A program made the translations under genes and the position numbers. Source: SZUA-368 sp028533045 (lineage in GTDB: Bacteria; Spirochaetota; Spirochaetia; DSM-2461). Taken from it: DNA of 64,000 bases. Under the pieces are notes generated by a model. The model worked only from the letters and a program-made list of their open reading frames with translations, made no database searches and had not been told where the DNA came from. This document shows positions 50,703 to 59,877 of this stretch, in pieces. The stretch's first letter is position 1, and the number at the start of each line of letters is the position of its first letter. The DNA is taken from the NCBI GenBank assembly GCA_050031985.1, contig JBNAIG010000028.1, positions 137,162 through 201,161 of the forward strand. Direction: 5' to 3'.

Positions 50703-51448
50703 GGAAGGCCGAATACTTCCCGCTCCTTTTCTGTTCTTATCTCTTCTATTCGGCCGGAAGCTTCCATTTCCTTCAGAACCGCTGTTATTTGGGGGATGAG
50801 GTCCTGATGGCCTTTATTAAGATAGTGGTAAAGGGGGCCTTGTTCCAAGGGTGGTTCAAGAGCCTGTATTTGATTCAGTTCCTCCTGTCCATGGCTTCCC
50901 TCCCTTTTCAGGGAATTTAAGGTATAGGCTCCTGTGTCAAAGGGGAGTATTACTATGTCGCATCTTCCGGAGATGAGTTTGAGAAAGAGCTGTTCTGCGG
51001 ATTTCACAAAATAGATTCTGTCGGCGACAGGGCTTTGTTCGGCCTTGATAAAGCCGATTTGACTCCCCAGTGTGTAGGATTCGAGACTTTCCCAGCCATT
51101 GATGACTATGTTTTCGTCCAGGGTAAAGGCGGTTGTTTTCCCATAGGCAAGAACTACGGGGACCCTAAGGTGGTTGGGAAGAACCTGGGGGTCTATATTT
51201 CCCCGGAAAAGTTCCCCGTCTATCACTCCCGTCTCCGTTTCGGCCGTGGCCCGTTTGGGGGGTAGTTCCCGTACCTCTATTTCTATTCCCAATTGAGCAT
51301 AGGCTTCGGTAAGAATAGGGATTATGACGGGATTCGTAGGATGATGCACCCCGCTTCCCAAAACAAGTTTGTCCTGTGCCCCCAGGGAGAGGGGAAGGCT
51401 AAAAAGAAGTATTGAGAGGATACTTTTGTAGACGGTTTTATGTTTCAT
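50699..51448 (-). CDS. Periplasmic solute-binding protein (family 3-like), orphan
   Basis: 249 residues. A signal peptide ends near S-L-G-A-Q-D. The fold resembles the binding protein at 16529-17266: similar length, a first strand L-V-L-G-S-G, an early E-L-P-P-K-R-A segment and a shared G-W-E-S-L ... L-G-S-Q-I-G hinge. No ABC transporter or kinase gene is adjacent, so its partner is elsewhere. AAGG precedes the ATG. Confidence 0.75.
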   Translation of the reverse strand: MKHKTVYKSILSILLFSLPLSLGAQDKLVLGSGVHHPTNPVIIPILTEAYAQLGIEIEVRELPPKRATAETETGVIDGELFRGNIDPQVLPNHLRVPVVLAYGKTTAFTLDENIVINGWESLESYTLGSQIGFIKAEQSPVADRIYFVKSAEQLFLKLISGRCDIVILPFDTGAYTLNSLKREGSHGQEELNQIQALEPPLEQGPLYHYLNKGHQDLIPQITAVLKEMEASGRIEEIRTEKEREVFGLP

Positions 51449-51513
51449 TTATTTACCTTCTCTTCTAAGTATAAGGCCTCTTTTTGACAATGTCATTTCT
51501 TTTTACAGACTTT

Positions 51514-51562
51514 CCCGGTGCCGGATACCGGGCCAAAGGCACGGGAGCCGGGGCCCTCCCGT
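51514..51562 (+). other. Two hairpins upstream of purB
   Basis: CCCGGT-N7-ACCGGG (51514-51532) and ACGGGAG-N8-CTCCCGT (51541-51562), followed by A-T-rich TAAAATAATAAATAAAATAC. They may be a leader regulatory structure or the end of a terminator. No riboswitch family is recognised. Confidence 0.45.
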
Positions 51563-51627
51563 AAAATAATAAATAAAATACATGTGTTCCCTCTTTACTT
51601 TTTTACGTTTATGTGTCAATTTTCTGT

Positions 51628-53067
51628 ATGGAATCACGAAGCATTTTTAAGAATCTCAGTCCCCTGGATCACAGGTACTACCAATCGAACAAGGAAATTT
51701 TCGACAAACTCGCCTTATACATCTCCGAAGAGGCGGGCGTAGCCTATTGCGCCCGGGCGGAAATCGCCCTTTTAAAGACACACATCGAATTACAGGAAGG
51801 AAACGATAAGGACCTTCTTGCCGCTCTGGACGGTCTGGAAGAGAAGATCGATCCGGAAGAAGTCTACAAGGAAGAAGAGAAGACTCAGCACAACATCCGA
51901 GCCCTGGTGAATGTTATGAATCGCCTGGTACCGGAACGGCTTAAGCCCTATGTTCATATGGGTGCTACCAGTGTGGATATTCTGGATACGGCTAACTCTA
52001 TGAAGATGCGCGACGCCACCCGTGACGTGCTGCTTCCCATGCTGATTGAGCTGGAAGAACACCTGATTCGATTCGCCGAGGATAATGCGGCGGTGCCCCA
52101 GGTGGGACGGACCCATGGTCAGCATGCGGTTCCGGTGACTCTCGGTTATGCTTTTGCCGAATATGTGAGCCGCTTGGGCCAGTCTATCGAGGAAATCGAG
52201 CGGTTGAGCCAGGATCAGCGGGGTAAGCTGGCCGGGGCTGTGGGTGGTTACAATGCTACGTCCATGATGACGAGCGACCCCTTTAAGATGGAAGAGATTT
52301 ACCTGGCCCATCTGGGTCTCAAGCCTTCCGAATACTCTACCCAGATGGTGGAGCCCGAATATCTTTTAAGACTATTTTTGGAAATCAATACGGCCTTTGG
52401 TATTATTGCCAACCTGGCCGACGACCTGCGTCACCTGCAGAGAAGCGAAATTGACGAAGTGCGGGAGTACTTTTCCAGTACCCAGGTGGGGTCCAGTACT
52501 ATGCCCCAGAAGCGGAATCCCTGGAACTGCGAGCATGTGAAGAGCCTTTGGAAGGCTTTTGCTCCCCGTGTTATGTCTTTTTACATGGACCAGATATCCG
52601 AGCATCAGCGGGACCTCTCCAACTCGGCAAGCGCCCGTTTTCAGGCGGACTACATGGCCGGTTTCGCCGCTGCCGTAGCCCGTATGAACAAGATTCTCAA
52701 GGGTATGACCGTGAACGAAGAGCGGCTTATGCAGAACCTGCGCGAACAGGGCGATATGGTTCTGGCCGAACCCACCTATATCCTCATTGCCATGGGCGGC
52801 ATTAACGAAGGCCATGAGATTGTGCGCCGGGCCACTATGAAGTGCCGTGAGACGGGCAAGAAACTTTACGAAGTTCTTCGTGAGGACGAGCCGGAAGTGT
52901 GGGAAACTATCAAAACACAGATGAAGAAAATTACCGGTATGGACGGGGATGAGTTCTACGCCAAGCCCGAACTGTACCGGGGTAAAACTGTTGAAAAAAC
53001 TCTCGGTCTGGTGGAGAAGTACCGGGCGGTATGTAAGGATTTGAACAAGACCCTGGGGAGGGGGTAA
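51628..53067 (+). CDS. purB: Adenylosuccinate lyase
   Basis: 479 residues. Cleaves SAICAR and adenylosuccinate, two steps of purine synthesis. The fumarase/lyase signature is S-S-T-M-P-Q-K-R-N-P-W-N, the catalytic His is in R-T-H-G-Q-H-A-V-P. The chosen start M-E-S-R-S-I-F-K-N-L-S-P-L-D-H-R-Y is the common PurB opening; an ATG 5 codons earlier is possible. Neither has a ribosome-binding site and no -10 box sits at leaderless spacing, so initiation is unclear. guaB follows 5 bases later. Confidence 0.95.
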   Translation: MESRSIFKNLSPLDHRYYQSNKEIFDKLALYISEEAGVAYCARAEIALLKTHIELQEGNDKDLLAALDGLEEKIDPEEVYKEEEKTQHNIRALVNVMNRLVPERLKPYVHMGATSVDILDTANSMKMRDATRDVLLPMLIELEEHLIRFAEDNAAVPQVGRTHGQHAVPVTLGYAFAEYVSRLGQSIEEIERLSQDQRGKLAGAVGGYNATSMMTSDPFKMEEIYLAHLGLKPSEYSTQMVEPEYLLRLFLEINTAFGIIANLADDLRHLQRSEIDEVREYFSSTQVGSSTMPQKRNPWNCEHVKSLWKAFAPRVMSFYMDQISEHQRDLSNSASARFQADYMAGFAAAVARMNKILKGMTVNEERLMQNLREQGDMVLAEPTYILIAMGGINEGHEIVRRATMKCRETGKKLYEVLREDEPEVWETIKTQMKKITGMDGDEFYAKPELYRGKTVEKTLGLVEKYRAVCKDLNKTLGRG

Positions 53068-53072
53068 TAACG

Positions 53073-54509
53073 ATGCAGATTGAAGAAAAACTGAGTTACG
53101 ACGATGTTTTACTGGTACCGCGCTATTCGGAGGTGTTGCCTCACATGGTGGACGTTTCCACCCGGCTGACGAACAGCATTAAGCTGAATGTTCCCGTTCT
53201 TTCCGCAGCGATGGATACGGTAACGGAAGAGAAAATGGCTATTGCCCTGGCCCGCCAGGGGGGTGCCGGCGTTATTCACCGTAACCTGAGCCCCGAAGAG
53301 CAGGCCCGGCAGGTAGGCCACGTAAAGCGCTACCTGAACTGGGTTATTGAAGATCCTATTACCGTTGATGCTCACCAGACGGTGGCGGAAGTGGAAAAAA
53401 TAATGATGAGCCAGGGAGTAACCGGTCTTCCCGTTCTCGACAAGGGTCGCCTTGTGGGGATTATTACCAACCGGGATATGCGTTTTTGCAAGAACGGGGA
53501 ACAGCCCGTTACGGAATTGATGACCACCGATCTTGTTGTGGAGCGGGGAACACCCACCTCCGAGACGGCGGCGGAGAAGTTCTATAAGCACCGCATTGAG
53601 AAATTGCCTGTGGTGGATGAGAATTTCCATCTTACCGGTCTCATTACTGTGTCCGATATGGAGAAGAAGGCCAAGTATCCCAATGCGGCTACCGACGCTC
53701 ACGGCCGCCTTATTGTAGGGGCCGCCGTATCTCCCAACGATTTGGATAAACGAATTCCTCTGCTGATTGAGAACAAGTGTGACTTCGTGGTTCTCGATGC
53801 GGCCCACGGGGTGAGCAAGAACGTTCTCGATGCGATTAAGTACATTAAGGATAACTGGGATATTCAGGTTATTGGCGGGAACGTGATTGATGAAGACGGT
53901 ACGGAACGGGTTATCAAGGCTGGCGCCGATGCGGTTAAGGTGGGAGTAGGACCCGGTTCTATCTGTACCACCCGAATTGTAGCCGGTATCGGGGTTCCCC
54001 AGTTCTCCGCTGTTATGGATGCGGCCAGGTGCGCCAAGAAGTATAACATTCCCGTTATTGCCGACGGGGGTATCAAATTCTCCGGAGATATTGTTAAGGC
54101 TATTGGGGCCGGGGCATCCGCCATTATGGTGGGTAACCTTTTTGCCGGTCTTAAGGAATCTCCCGGTAAGGAAATTATCTTTGAAGGGCGTATCTTTAAG
54201 TCCTACCGCGGTATGGGATCTGTCGGCGCCATTAAGAAGGGCGGCGGTGACCGATACAATATGAAGGAAGGGGATGAACCGGTACCCGAAGGTATTGAAG
54301 GCCGGGTTCCCTACAAGGGCGAGATGGCTCCCTACCTGAATCAGCTTGTAACCGGGCTAAAGAAGGGGATGGGCTATACCGGTAACGGGACTATCAAGGA
54401 ACTTAACGAGTATCAGAAATTCATCCGGATTTCCGGTGCGGGACTGACCGAGTCCCACGCTCACGATATTGCTATTACCCAGGAAGCGCCTAACTACTCC
54501 AGATTCTAG
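53073..54509 (+). CDS. guaB: IMP dehydrogenase
   Basis: 478 residues. Oxidises IMP to XMP, the committed step to GMP. Catalytic Cys is in G-P-G-S-I-C-T-T-R; two CBS domains (about 95-200) give nucleotide control; G-M-G-S-V-G-A-I follows the flap. GGGGAGGGGG lies 8 bases before the ATG. With purB upstream, this operon makes both branches' intermediates. A strong bidirectional terminator follows. Confidence 0.96.
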   Translation: MQIEEKLSYDDVLLVPRYSEVLPHMVDVSTRLTNSIKLNVPVLSAAMDTVTEEKMAIALARQGGAGVIHRNLSPEEQARQVGHVKRYLNWVIEDPITVDAHQTVAEVEKIMMSQGVTGLPVLDKGRLVGIITNRDMRFCKNGEQPVTELMTTDLVVERGTPTSETAAEKFYKHRIEKLPVVDENFHLTGLITVSDMEKKAKYPNAATDAHGRLIVGAAVSPNDLDKRIPLLIENKCDFVVLDAAHGVSKNVLDAIKYIKDNWDIQVIGGNVIDEDGTERVIKAGADAVKVGVGPGSICTTRIVAGIGVPQFSAVMDAARCAKKYNIPVIADGGIKFSGDIVKAIGAGASAIMVGNLFAGLKESPGKEIIFEGRIFKSYRGMGSVGAIKKGGGDRYNMKEGDEPVPEGIEGRVPYKGEMAPYLNQLVTGLKKGMGYTGNGTIKELNEYQKFIRISGAGLTESHAHDIAITQEAPNYSRF

Positions 54510-54533
54510 GTAAAGTTAGAGCAACTTCTATAT

Positions 54534-54576
54534 AAAAAACGGACAGGTATACGCTGGTGTGCCTGTCCGTTTTTTT
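54534..54576. terminator. Bidirectional terminator between guaB and the lipoprotein gene
   Basis: AAAAAACGGACAGG and its complement CCTGTCCGTTTTTT form a 14-bp stem with a 14-base loop; A and T runs at both ends serve both strands. Confidence 0.92.
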
Positions 54577-54584
54577 AGGCTGAT

Positions 54585-55631
54585 TTAATTCGCCTGGAGC
54601 GAGTAGTAGTCGTTAAGTTTCTCCAGAAGAGGAAGCAGTTCCTTGCCTTCCATTTCCCAGTGGGGGTTGAAGTCTTCCCCGTTTACCAGATTTATCCATT
54701 CCCTCTCTATGACAAGGAGTATGGCGGGAAAGTCCGGGTCGCTGTAGGGTACGTCCGAGATGGGACTGTCCCCTGACATGCCGCTCCAGCTTTCATCGGG
54801 GCCTATGCTCACCCCTTCTTCCAAATAGTGGGCCATACGGTAGAGTAGGAGGGCCGTATTTCTTCTAAGGAGCAGGGTCTCCTCTTCTTCATCCTGTGTA
54901 AGAATATTGACTTCCTGCCAGTTATTAAGGGTTCCGTCCGTTGAATCGCCCTTTAAGTCGGGGAGAAGGGGACTTTTCTCATAGAAAAGGGATAGGAAAT
55001 CTCCCAGAAGGATTTGTTCCTTTGTGAGAATATCCGCTTCCGACCCATCGGTGGAGCCGCTTTTATAGAGTGTCATGGCGTTTTCGCTTCTTTTGTGGGC
55101 GTATTGTTGAATATCCAGAGGTACATCCCCGGGAAGTTTCTCGTAGTAGCTTATGCATTGGCCAAAATCACCCTCCCCAAAGGAAGCTTCGCCCAGAAAA
55201 AGAGGAAGGTAGCGGGTCATATATAACTCTTCTTCCCCTTTCTGCAGTTCCGTCAATGTTTCTTTTGACAGGAGGGCTTCGGTGATATAGATGAGTTCTT
55301 CTTGCCGTCCCGTTTCTTTGGCTTCATTCAAAAGTGAGCCGGCTCTGGCTTTCTTGCCCTGTAATTGATTCCACAGGGCATTCAGGCCCAAAACCCGCAC
55401 CCGGTAGTCTTTGTTGTAGGATTCCACGTCCAAAAGTCCGGTAAGTTCTTTATCCAGCTGGTCCTCCTCTTTTTCCATGGGAAGGGCTAGATAGAACCGT
55501 ACAATATTGCTATAGAGGATCTCCGTTTCTCTAAAGGCTTCGTTGTTCACAGAGGGGACAGCATTGTCCGCCAGAGATGAGCAAGAGGCGAATAGGGCGG
55601 CCAGGGTAAATAGTGTGAGGACTTTTTTCAT
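54585..55631 (-). CDS. Lipoprotein with helical repeats
   Basis: 348 residues. The lipobox F-A-S-C-S-S (Cys about 16) indicates a lipoprotein. The mature part is acidic and helical, with TPR-like patterns (A-L-W-N-Q-L-Q-G-K-K-A-R-A-G-S-L-L) but no strong family match. It overlaps the upstream gene by four bases (ATGA), so it is expressed with the large propeller protein and may work with it at the cell envelope. Confidence 0.75.
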   Translation of the reverse strand: MKKVLTLFTLAALFASCSSLADNAVPSVNNEAFRETEILYSNIVRFYLALPMEKEEDQLDKELTGLLDVESYNKDYRVRVLGLNALWNQLQGKKARAGSLLNEAKETGRQEELIYITEALLSKETLTELQKGEEELYMTRYLPLFLGEASFGEGDFGQCISYYEKLPGDVPLDIQQYAHKRSENAMTLYKSGSTDGSEADILTKEQILLGDFLSLFYEKSPLLPDLKGDSTDGTLNNWQEVNILTQDEEEETLLLRRNTALLLYRMAHYLEEGVSIGPDESWSGMSGDSPISDVPYSDPDFPAILLVIEREWINLVNGEDFNPHWEMEGKELLPLLEKLNDYYSLQAN

Positions 55632-58288
55632 AGGGTTTCCTTTTCTCCTGTTCTTATGGTATAGGCGTGGATTTTTCCGTCCATTCCTCCGCTGATTATT
55701 TCCATTTTACCATTATTATCCAGGTCCTGGAATTCCGGTTTATAGTGACCGGTCACGGGAAAGCCGGGGAGGGGACTAAAGTCGGACTGCCAGCCGTAGA
55801 GACGACTGCCTGCTCCGTAGAGAAACAGTTCATCCCTCCCGTCCCCGTCAATATCGTAGGGAAGGAGCCGGGTATCTTCGCTTTCCGGGATACGCACGTC
55901 CCACTGGGCCACATATTCTCCTGTGGGTGTGAGAACGGAGATCTCCCCTTTGCTGTTGATTAGGGCCAGTAAGGTCCCCTCTTCTCCCTTAAGGCTGACA
56001 GGCGGGGCCAGGAAATTCCCTTCCAGGCTTAAGGGCGTTTGTAATATTTTTCCCCTGCGGTCCCGTATCTCCAATATCCCTTTTTGGGTAAGGAACATAA
56101 GATGGGCTCTTCCTTCATATTCAAAGAACTGCGGGCCCTGGAGGGCAATGCTTCCCGCTTTTTGGGGCCAGTTTTCCAGGGGTTCTCCCCGGTTATCTAG
56201 GAGATAGTAGGTGCCAAAGAGGTCCTTGGGGTATACTCCGATATACTGATTCTTCCAAAGAGAGGGGGGATTGATAATCACCTTGCTGTAGGGAAGGCTC
56301 AGGGGCGTCCGGGTGTTTTCATTCAGTCTGACCAGTTGTCGTCCGTCCCGGTTGAAAATCAGGTAGTCCCCGTCAAAGGGGATGGGGGCGAATGTCCAGT
56401 CGAAGGGGAAGGATTCTCCCTCTTCTCCCAGGCCGACACCGCCCGGTGGGACAGTCAGAAAGCCCTTTTCTCCAAAGGTCTTTACCCCTTCTCCGGGAAC
56501 TATTTCCAGTAAGCTGGATTTCTGAGGTAACACGGTTCTTGAGAGGGGCGTGCCCAGGATGTTGGTAATAATCAGTTCTTCATTTTTATTGATAAAGGCG
56601 AATTCGGGAAGGCGGCTCTCTCCCAGATCTCCTATGAGTACGGGGCTGAATATTTTTTCCTTTGTGTCCACGGGAAAGCCGGGGAAGGGGCTGGTTTCTT
56701 CAATGGGAGCCCGTTCTCCGTGGAACTGGAAGCGTATTTCGTCCCGATGGTAGGAGAGGTAGAAATGGCCCTTTTCATAGTAGCGGAGAAGTTGGGAGTG
56801 GACCTGGTTGTTCAGGAGAAAGCGGGGCATGGCCGTGTTGAGGTCGTAGTAAAAAAGGAGCGGGCTCCGTTCGGGCAGCTTTCCCGTAACGCTTTTAAAA
56901 GAGCTTGTTGAGGAGAGCCGGTTTCTCCCTTTAAGTTCCCGGGAGAGGTGGGCCAGAGTTTCCGGGTTATCCGAAATATAGAGGTAGTTTCCTTCGGTGA
57001 TGATAAAAGGCTCTTCGATAGGTCCTGTGAAGAGCTGCAGGAGGGCTTTAAGAGGAGCGGGCAGAGTCAGCAATGTCACCCGGGTGTCATCGAGGAGGAG
57101 ATTGTCCTTCACCTTGATAAAAAGATTGGACTTGAGCGCCTCCAGAACAATAGCGAGATTGGCCTTGTTCCCTATCTCCGCAAAAAGAACGGGATTGCTG
57201 CTGAACCCTTCCAGTGTAAAGGCTCCCGCCTCATTTCCCAGCCAATCGGTTAATAATTCGGCTGTGCTGAGTCCCAGGAGGGATTTACTGAGTCCGTCAT
57301 AGCTTTCCAGGCTGATTTGGCCCTCTTCTGTCAGGAAGGAATTGATCATGGTCAGCAGAGAATCCGGGTCGGTATAACGGAAGCCGGAGAGAATATTGAC
57401 TGAAGGAGGGAGGCTTTCCGGTACCCGCAGAAGGCCGGGGTCTCTATTGAGGTAGTCGATTACCTCGGTCGATTCGGTCTGAAAGGGAATATAGCCCTCC
57501 ATATTCAGGTGGTCCTCTTCTACGTTTATGGCCAGGAGAATCTCTTTGTGGAAGATGAAGTCCTTCTCTATCTGGGCCAGCTGGGGGAAATCCTCGGTAA
57601 AAAGAGTCAGTAGTTCCTCTGAGTTGAGGTGGATTTTTAAGTCCGCCCGGTTTCCAAAATCGTACTTGAGCCTGTCCCGGGAGGGGAAGGGGGCGCCGCT
57701 CAATGTCTCTTTTAAGAAGGTCTCATCCGTACAGATAAGGAGAATGTTTCCCCGGGAGTAGAGATAGATGATCTGGTCTCCCTTGGCTTCTTCTCCGGCT
57801 TTGGGAGGCAGAGTGACGGCGGAGTAGAGCTTTCTTTCATAGCTGAATGACTGGATCTCCGCATCGGAGAGATTCAGGACCGATTCAATGTGCAGGAAAA
57901 GCTTATAGAGGGAGGAACGCCAGCCCATATTTACAATTATCATAGACTGGAACTGGTCGTTCAGGAGAATGTCAGCCTCCATAGAAAGGGCCCGCTTTAC
58001 CAGGCGGTTATCCCGGAGGGGGTTATTCTTCCACTCAAGAAAGGACTGGTAGAAATCGGCCATCTCCGGTTCGCTCAGGAGAATTTCCGCAGCGCTCCAG
58101 TCGGTCAGATTTTCAATGAGACTGCTTACGGAGTCCACCTCTATTCTGAGAATATGATTATTCGGGAAGAAGTCCTCCGCTTTTTCCCTATTGAGAGCGG
58201 CCAGGCCGATAAAGACTCCTATGGTCATCAGCATAAGAAGGAAAATGACGAGAAGAGAGATTCCCAAGGCTTTAATCTTTTTGTTCAT
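55628..58288 (-). CDS. Large membrane-anchored protein with VCBS/FG-GAP-type repeats
   Basis: 886 residues. One N-terminal membrane helix (about 8-30), an unassigned region resembling DUF3352-like proteins (about 35-500), then a propeller whose blades carry calcium-type loops: D-I-D-G-D-G-R-D-E-L-F-L-Y-G and D-L-D-N-N-G-K-M-E-I-I-S-G-G near the C-terminus. P-F-P-G-F-P-V and P-L-P-G-F-P-V-T repeats mark the blade starts. It is probably an envelope protein; function unknown. AGGAGATCT precedes the ATG. Confidence 0.75.
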   Translation of the reverse strand: MNKKIKALGISLLVIFLLMLMTIGVFIGLAALNREKAEDFFPNNHILRIEVDSVSSLIENLTDWSAAEILLSEPEMADFYQSFLEWKNNPLRDNRLVKRALSMEADILLNDQFQSMIIVNMGWRSSLYKLFLHIESVLNLSDAEIQSFSYERKLYSAVTLPPKAGEEAKGDQIIYLYSRGNILLICTDETFLKETLSGAPFPSRDRLKYDFGNRADLKIHLNSEELLTLFTEDFPQLAQIEKDFIFHKEILLAINVEEDHLNMEGYIPFQTESTEVIDYLNRDPGLLRVPESLPPSVNILSGFRYTDPDSLLTMINSFLTEEGQISLESYDGLSKSLLGLSTAELLTDWLGNEAGAFTLEGFSSNPVLFAEIGNKANLAIVLEALKSNLFIKVKDNLLLDDTRVTLLTLPAPLKALLQLFTGPIEEPFIITEGNYLYISDNPETLAHLSRELKGRNRLSSTSSFKSVTGKLPERSPLLFYYDLNTAMPRFLLNNQVHSQLLRYYEKGHFYLSYHRDEIRFQFHGERAPIEETSPFPGFPVDTKEKIFSPVLIGDLGESRLPEFAFINKNEELIITNILGTPLSRTVLPQKSSLLEIVPGEGVKTFGEKGFLTVPPGGVGLGEEGESFPFDWTFAPIPFDGDYLIFNRDGRQLVRLNENTRTPLSLPYSKVIINPPSLWKNQYIGVYPKDLFGTYYLLDNRGEPLENWPQKAGSIALQGPQFFEYEGRAHLMFLTQKGILEIRDRRGKILQTPLSLEGNFLAPPVSLKGEEGTLLALINSKGEISVLTPTGEYVAQWDVRIPESEDTRLLPYDIDGDGRDELFLYGAGSRLYGWQSDFSPLPGFPVTGHYKPEFQDLDNNGKMEIISGGMDGKIHAYTIRTGEKETL

Positions 58289-58433
58289 ACATAGATCTCC
58301 TGATAAGAAAGCGGCTCAGTAACATAAAAATAGCAGAAGAGGAGAAAATTTTCATTCTTTTTTCCCAAAAAAGAAAATCTTTCTTGGCTTTTGAGGCAGT
58401 CAAGAGCTTTGGGGTTGGAGAAAAGCCCTTTAG

Positions 58434-58464
58434 TTGTCAATTTTTTCAAATCAGTTTAAACTGA
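58434..58464 (+). promoter_or_regulatory. Promoter with overlapping palindrome for the ArsC-like gene
   Basis: TTGTCA (58434-58439), 17 bases, TAAACT (58457-58462). A perfect 14-bp palindrome TCAGTTTAAACTGA (58451-58464) covers the -10 box, where a repressor would block polymerase. Confidence 0.55.
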
Positions 58465-58489
58465 AAATCTCTCACAGAGGAGGAAAATT

Positions 58490-58849
58490 ATGACAGTTTA
58501 CCACTACCCCAAATGCAGCACATGCCAAAAAGCCCTGAAATGGCTGGATAGTGAAGAGATAAAATACCAAGCCCTGCACATTGTGGAGGAAACACCCGAT
58601 GCGGCCACCCTCAAGGCTTTAATTGAGAAGAGCGGCTTGCCTTTCAAACGGTTTTTTAATACCTCCGGTATGAAGTATCGGGAGCTGGGCCTCAAGGATA
58701 AATTGCCCGGTATGAGCCTGGACGAAGCGGTGGAGCTGCTGGCTTCGGACGGAATGCTGATCAAAAGACCCCTTGTGGTAAAAGGGGAGACCGTTTTGAC
58801 CGGGTTCCGGGAAGCCCAGTGGGTTGAGGCCCGTTTGGGTGATGAGTAA
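58490..58849 (+). CDS. ArsC/Spx-family thioredoxin-like protein
   Basis: 119 residues. The active Cys motif is P-K-C-S-T-C-Q-K-A at the start, and R-P-L-V-V-K-G near 90 is the anion-binding loop of the ArsC group. The C-x-x-C pair is shared with Spx and with arsenate reductases. Arsenate reduction is possible, but a thiol-stress role is equally likely, since no arsenic genes are near. AGGAGG precedes the ATG. It overlaps mnmA by eight bases. Confidence 0.83.
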   Translation: MTVYHYPKCSTCQKALKWLDSEEIKYQALHIVEETPDAATLKALIEKSGLPFKRFFNTSGMKYRELGLKDKLPGMSLDEAVELLASDGMLIKRPLVVKGETVLTGFREAQWVEARLGDE

Positions 58850-59864
58850 AAGGGTCGCCGTAGGGGTTTCCGGCGGGGTGGATTCCTCGGTCGCCGTAAT
58901 TCTTCTTAAGGAACAGGGCTATGATGTGATTGGTATTCACATGCACTTGGTGGAAGGGGACAGTTCGGAGGATGCCCGCAAGGTTTCCGAATTGTTGGAT
59001 ATTCCCTTTTATAATATAGATATGCGCGACTCCTACCGGGATAAAATAGCCGAGTACATTCGGACCGATTACGCCATGGGGCGGACCCCCAACCCCTGTG
59101 TCCGCTGTAACCGGGAGTTAAAGTTCGGTCTCTTTTGGGACAGGGCCATGGAGGCGGCCGGTTCGTGCGACTACTTTGCCACAGGACATTACGCCCACGT
59201 GGAACAGAACCCTAAAACGGGTCGTTTCCTCCTGCGAAAGGGGCTGCACGGTGACAAGGATCAGGCCTATTTTCTCTCCATGCTCACCCAGGAACAGCTG
59301 GGACGTACTCTTTTTCCATTGGGCGATCTGGAAAAGCCCTATGTACGGGAGTTGGCGGAGAAGGCCGGACTTTTTACGGCCCGGAAGCGGGAGAGTCAGG
59401 ATCTCTGCGTAGGGGAGTATCGTCAGTTTTTAACGGTGGGAGCCGGACCGGGTAATTTTGTGGATTCGGAAGGAAAGGTCCTGGGAACTCACAAGGGAAT
59501 TGAACACTACACCGTGGGCCAGCGTCGGGGGCTGAACATTGCCGCCGGTTATCCTGTTTACGTGATTTCCATTGACCGGGAGCATAACCAAGTTATTGTG
59601 GGGCCCGACGAAGCCCTTATGACCCGGGATGTGGTTATTTCCGGTGTAAATTGGGGTGCCGTGGAAGAGCCGGCTTTGCCATTTCGTACTTTCGGAAAGA
59701 TTCGCTACCGGGATACTGCTGCGCCCTGTTCTATCGAGAGCTGCGAGGGAAATCAGTATAAAATCCGCTTTGACGAGCCTAAAAGGGCTATCACGCCTGG
59801 GCAGCTGGCGGTATTCTACGATGAAGAGGGTTTTGTGGAGCTTTCGGGGTTTATCGAGAGATAG
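58842..59864 (+). CDS. mnmA: tRNA-specific 2-thiouridylase
   Basis: 340 residues. Adds sulfur to U34 of Lys, Glu and Gln tRNAs. ATP-binding PP-loop G-V-S-G-G-V-D-S-S-V-A, catalytic Cys in N-P-C-V-R-C-N and the second in L-C-V-G-E-Y-R; A-T-G-H-Y-A is also present. The start at 58842 gives the normal M-S-K-R-V-A-V-G-V-S opening; it overlaps the ArsC-like gene, which links the two thiol functions in one operon. Confidence 0.94.
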   Translation: MSKRVAVGVSGGVDSSVAVILLKEQGYDVIGIHMHLVEGDSSEDARKVSELLDIPFYNIDMRDSYRDKIAEYIRTDYAMGRTPNPCVRCNRELKFGLFWDRAMEAAGSCDYFATGHYAHVEQNPKTGRFLLRKGLHGDKDQAYFLSMLTQEQLGRTLFPLGDLEKPYVRELAEKAGLFTARKRESQDLCVGEYRQFLTVGAGPGNFVDSEGKVLGTHKGIEHYTVGQRRGLNIAAGYPVYVISIDREHNQVIVGPDEALMTRDVVISGVNWGAVEEPALPFRTFGKIRYRDTAAPCSIESCEGNQYKIRFDEPKRAITPGQLAVFYDEEGFVELSGFIER

Positions 59865-59877
59865 ATATTTGGCAACA

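Noticed and set aside
58490..58849. Confident arsenate reductase call
   Set aside because: The family includes Spx and other thiol proteins and no arsenic resistance genes are nearby.
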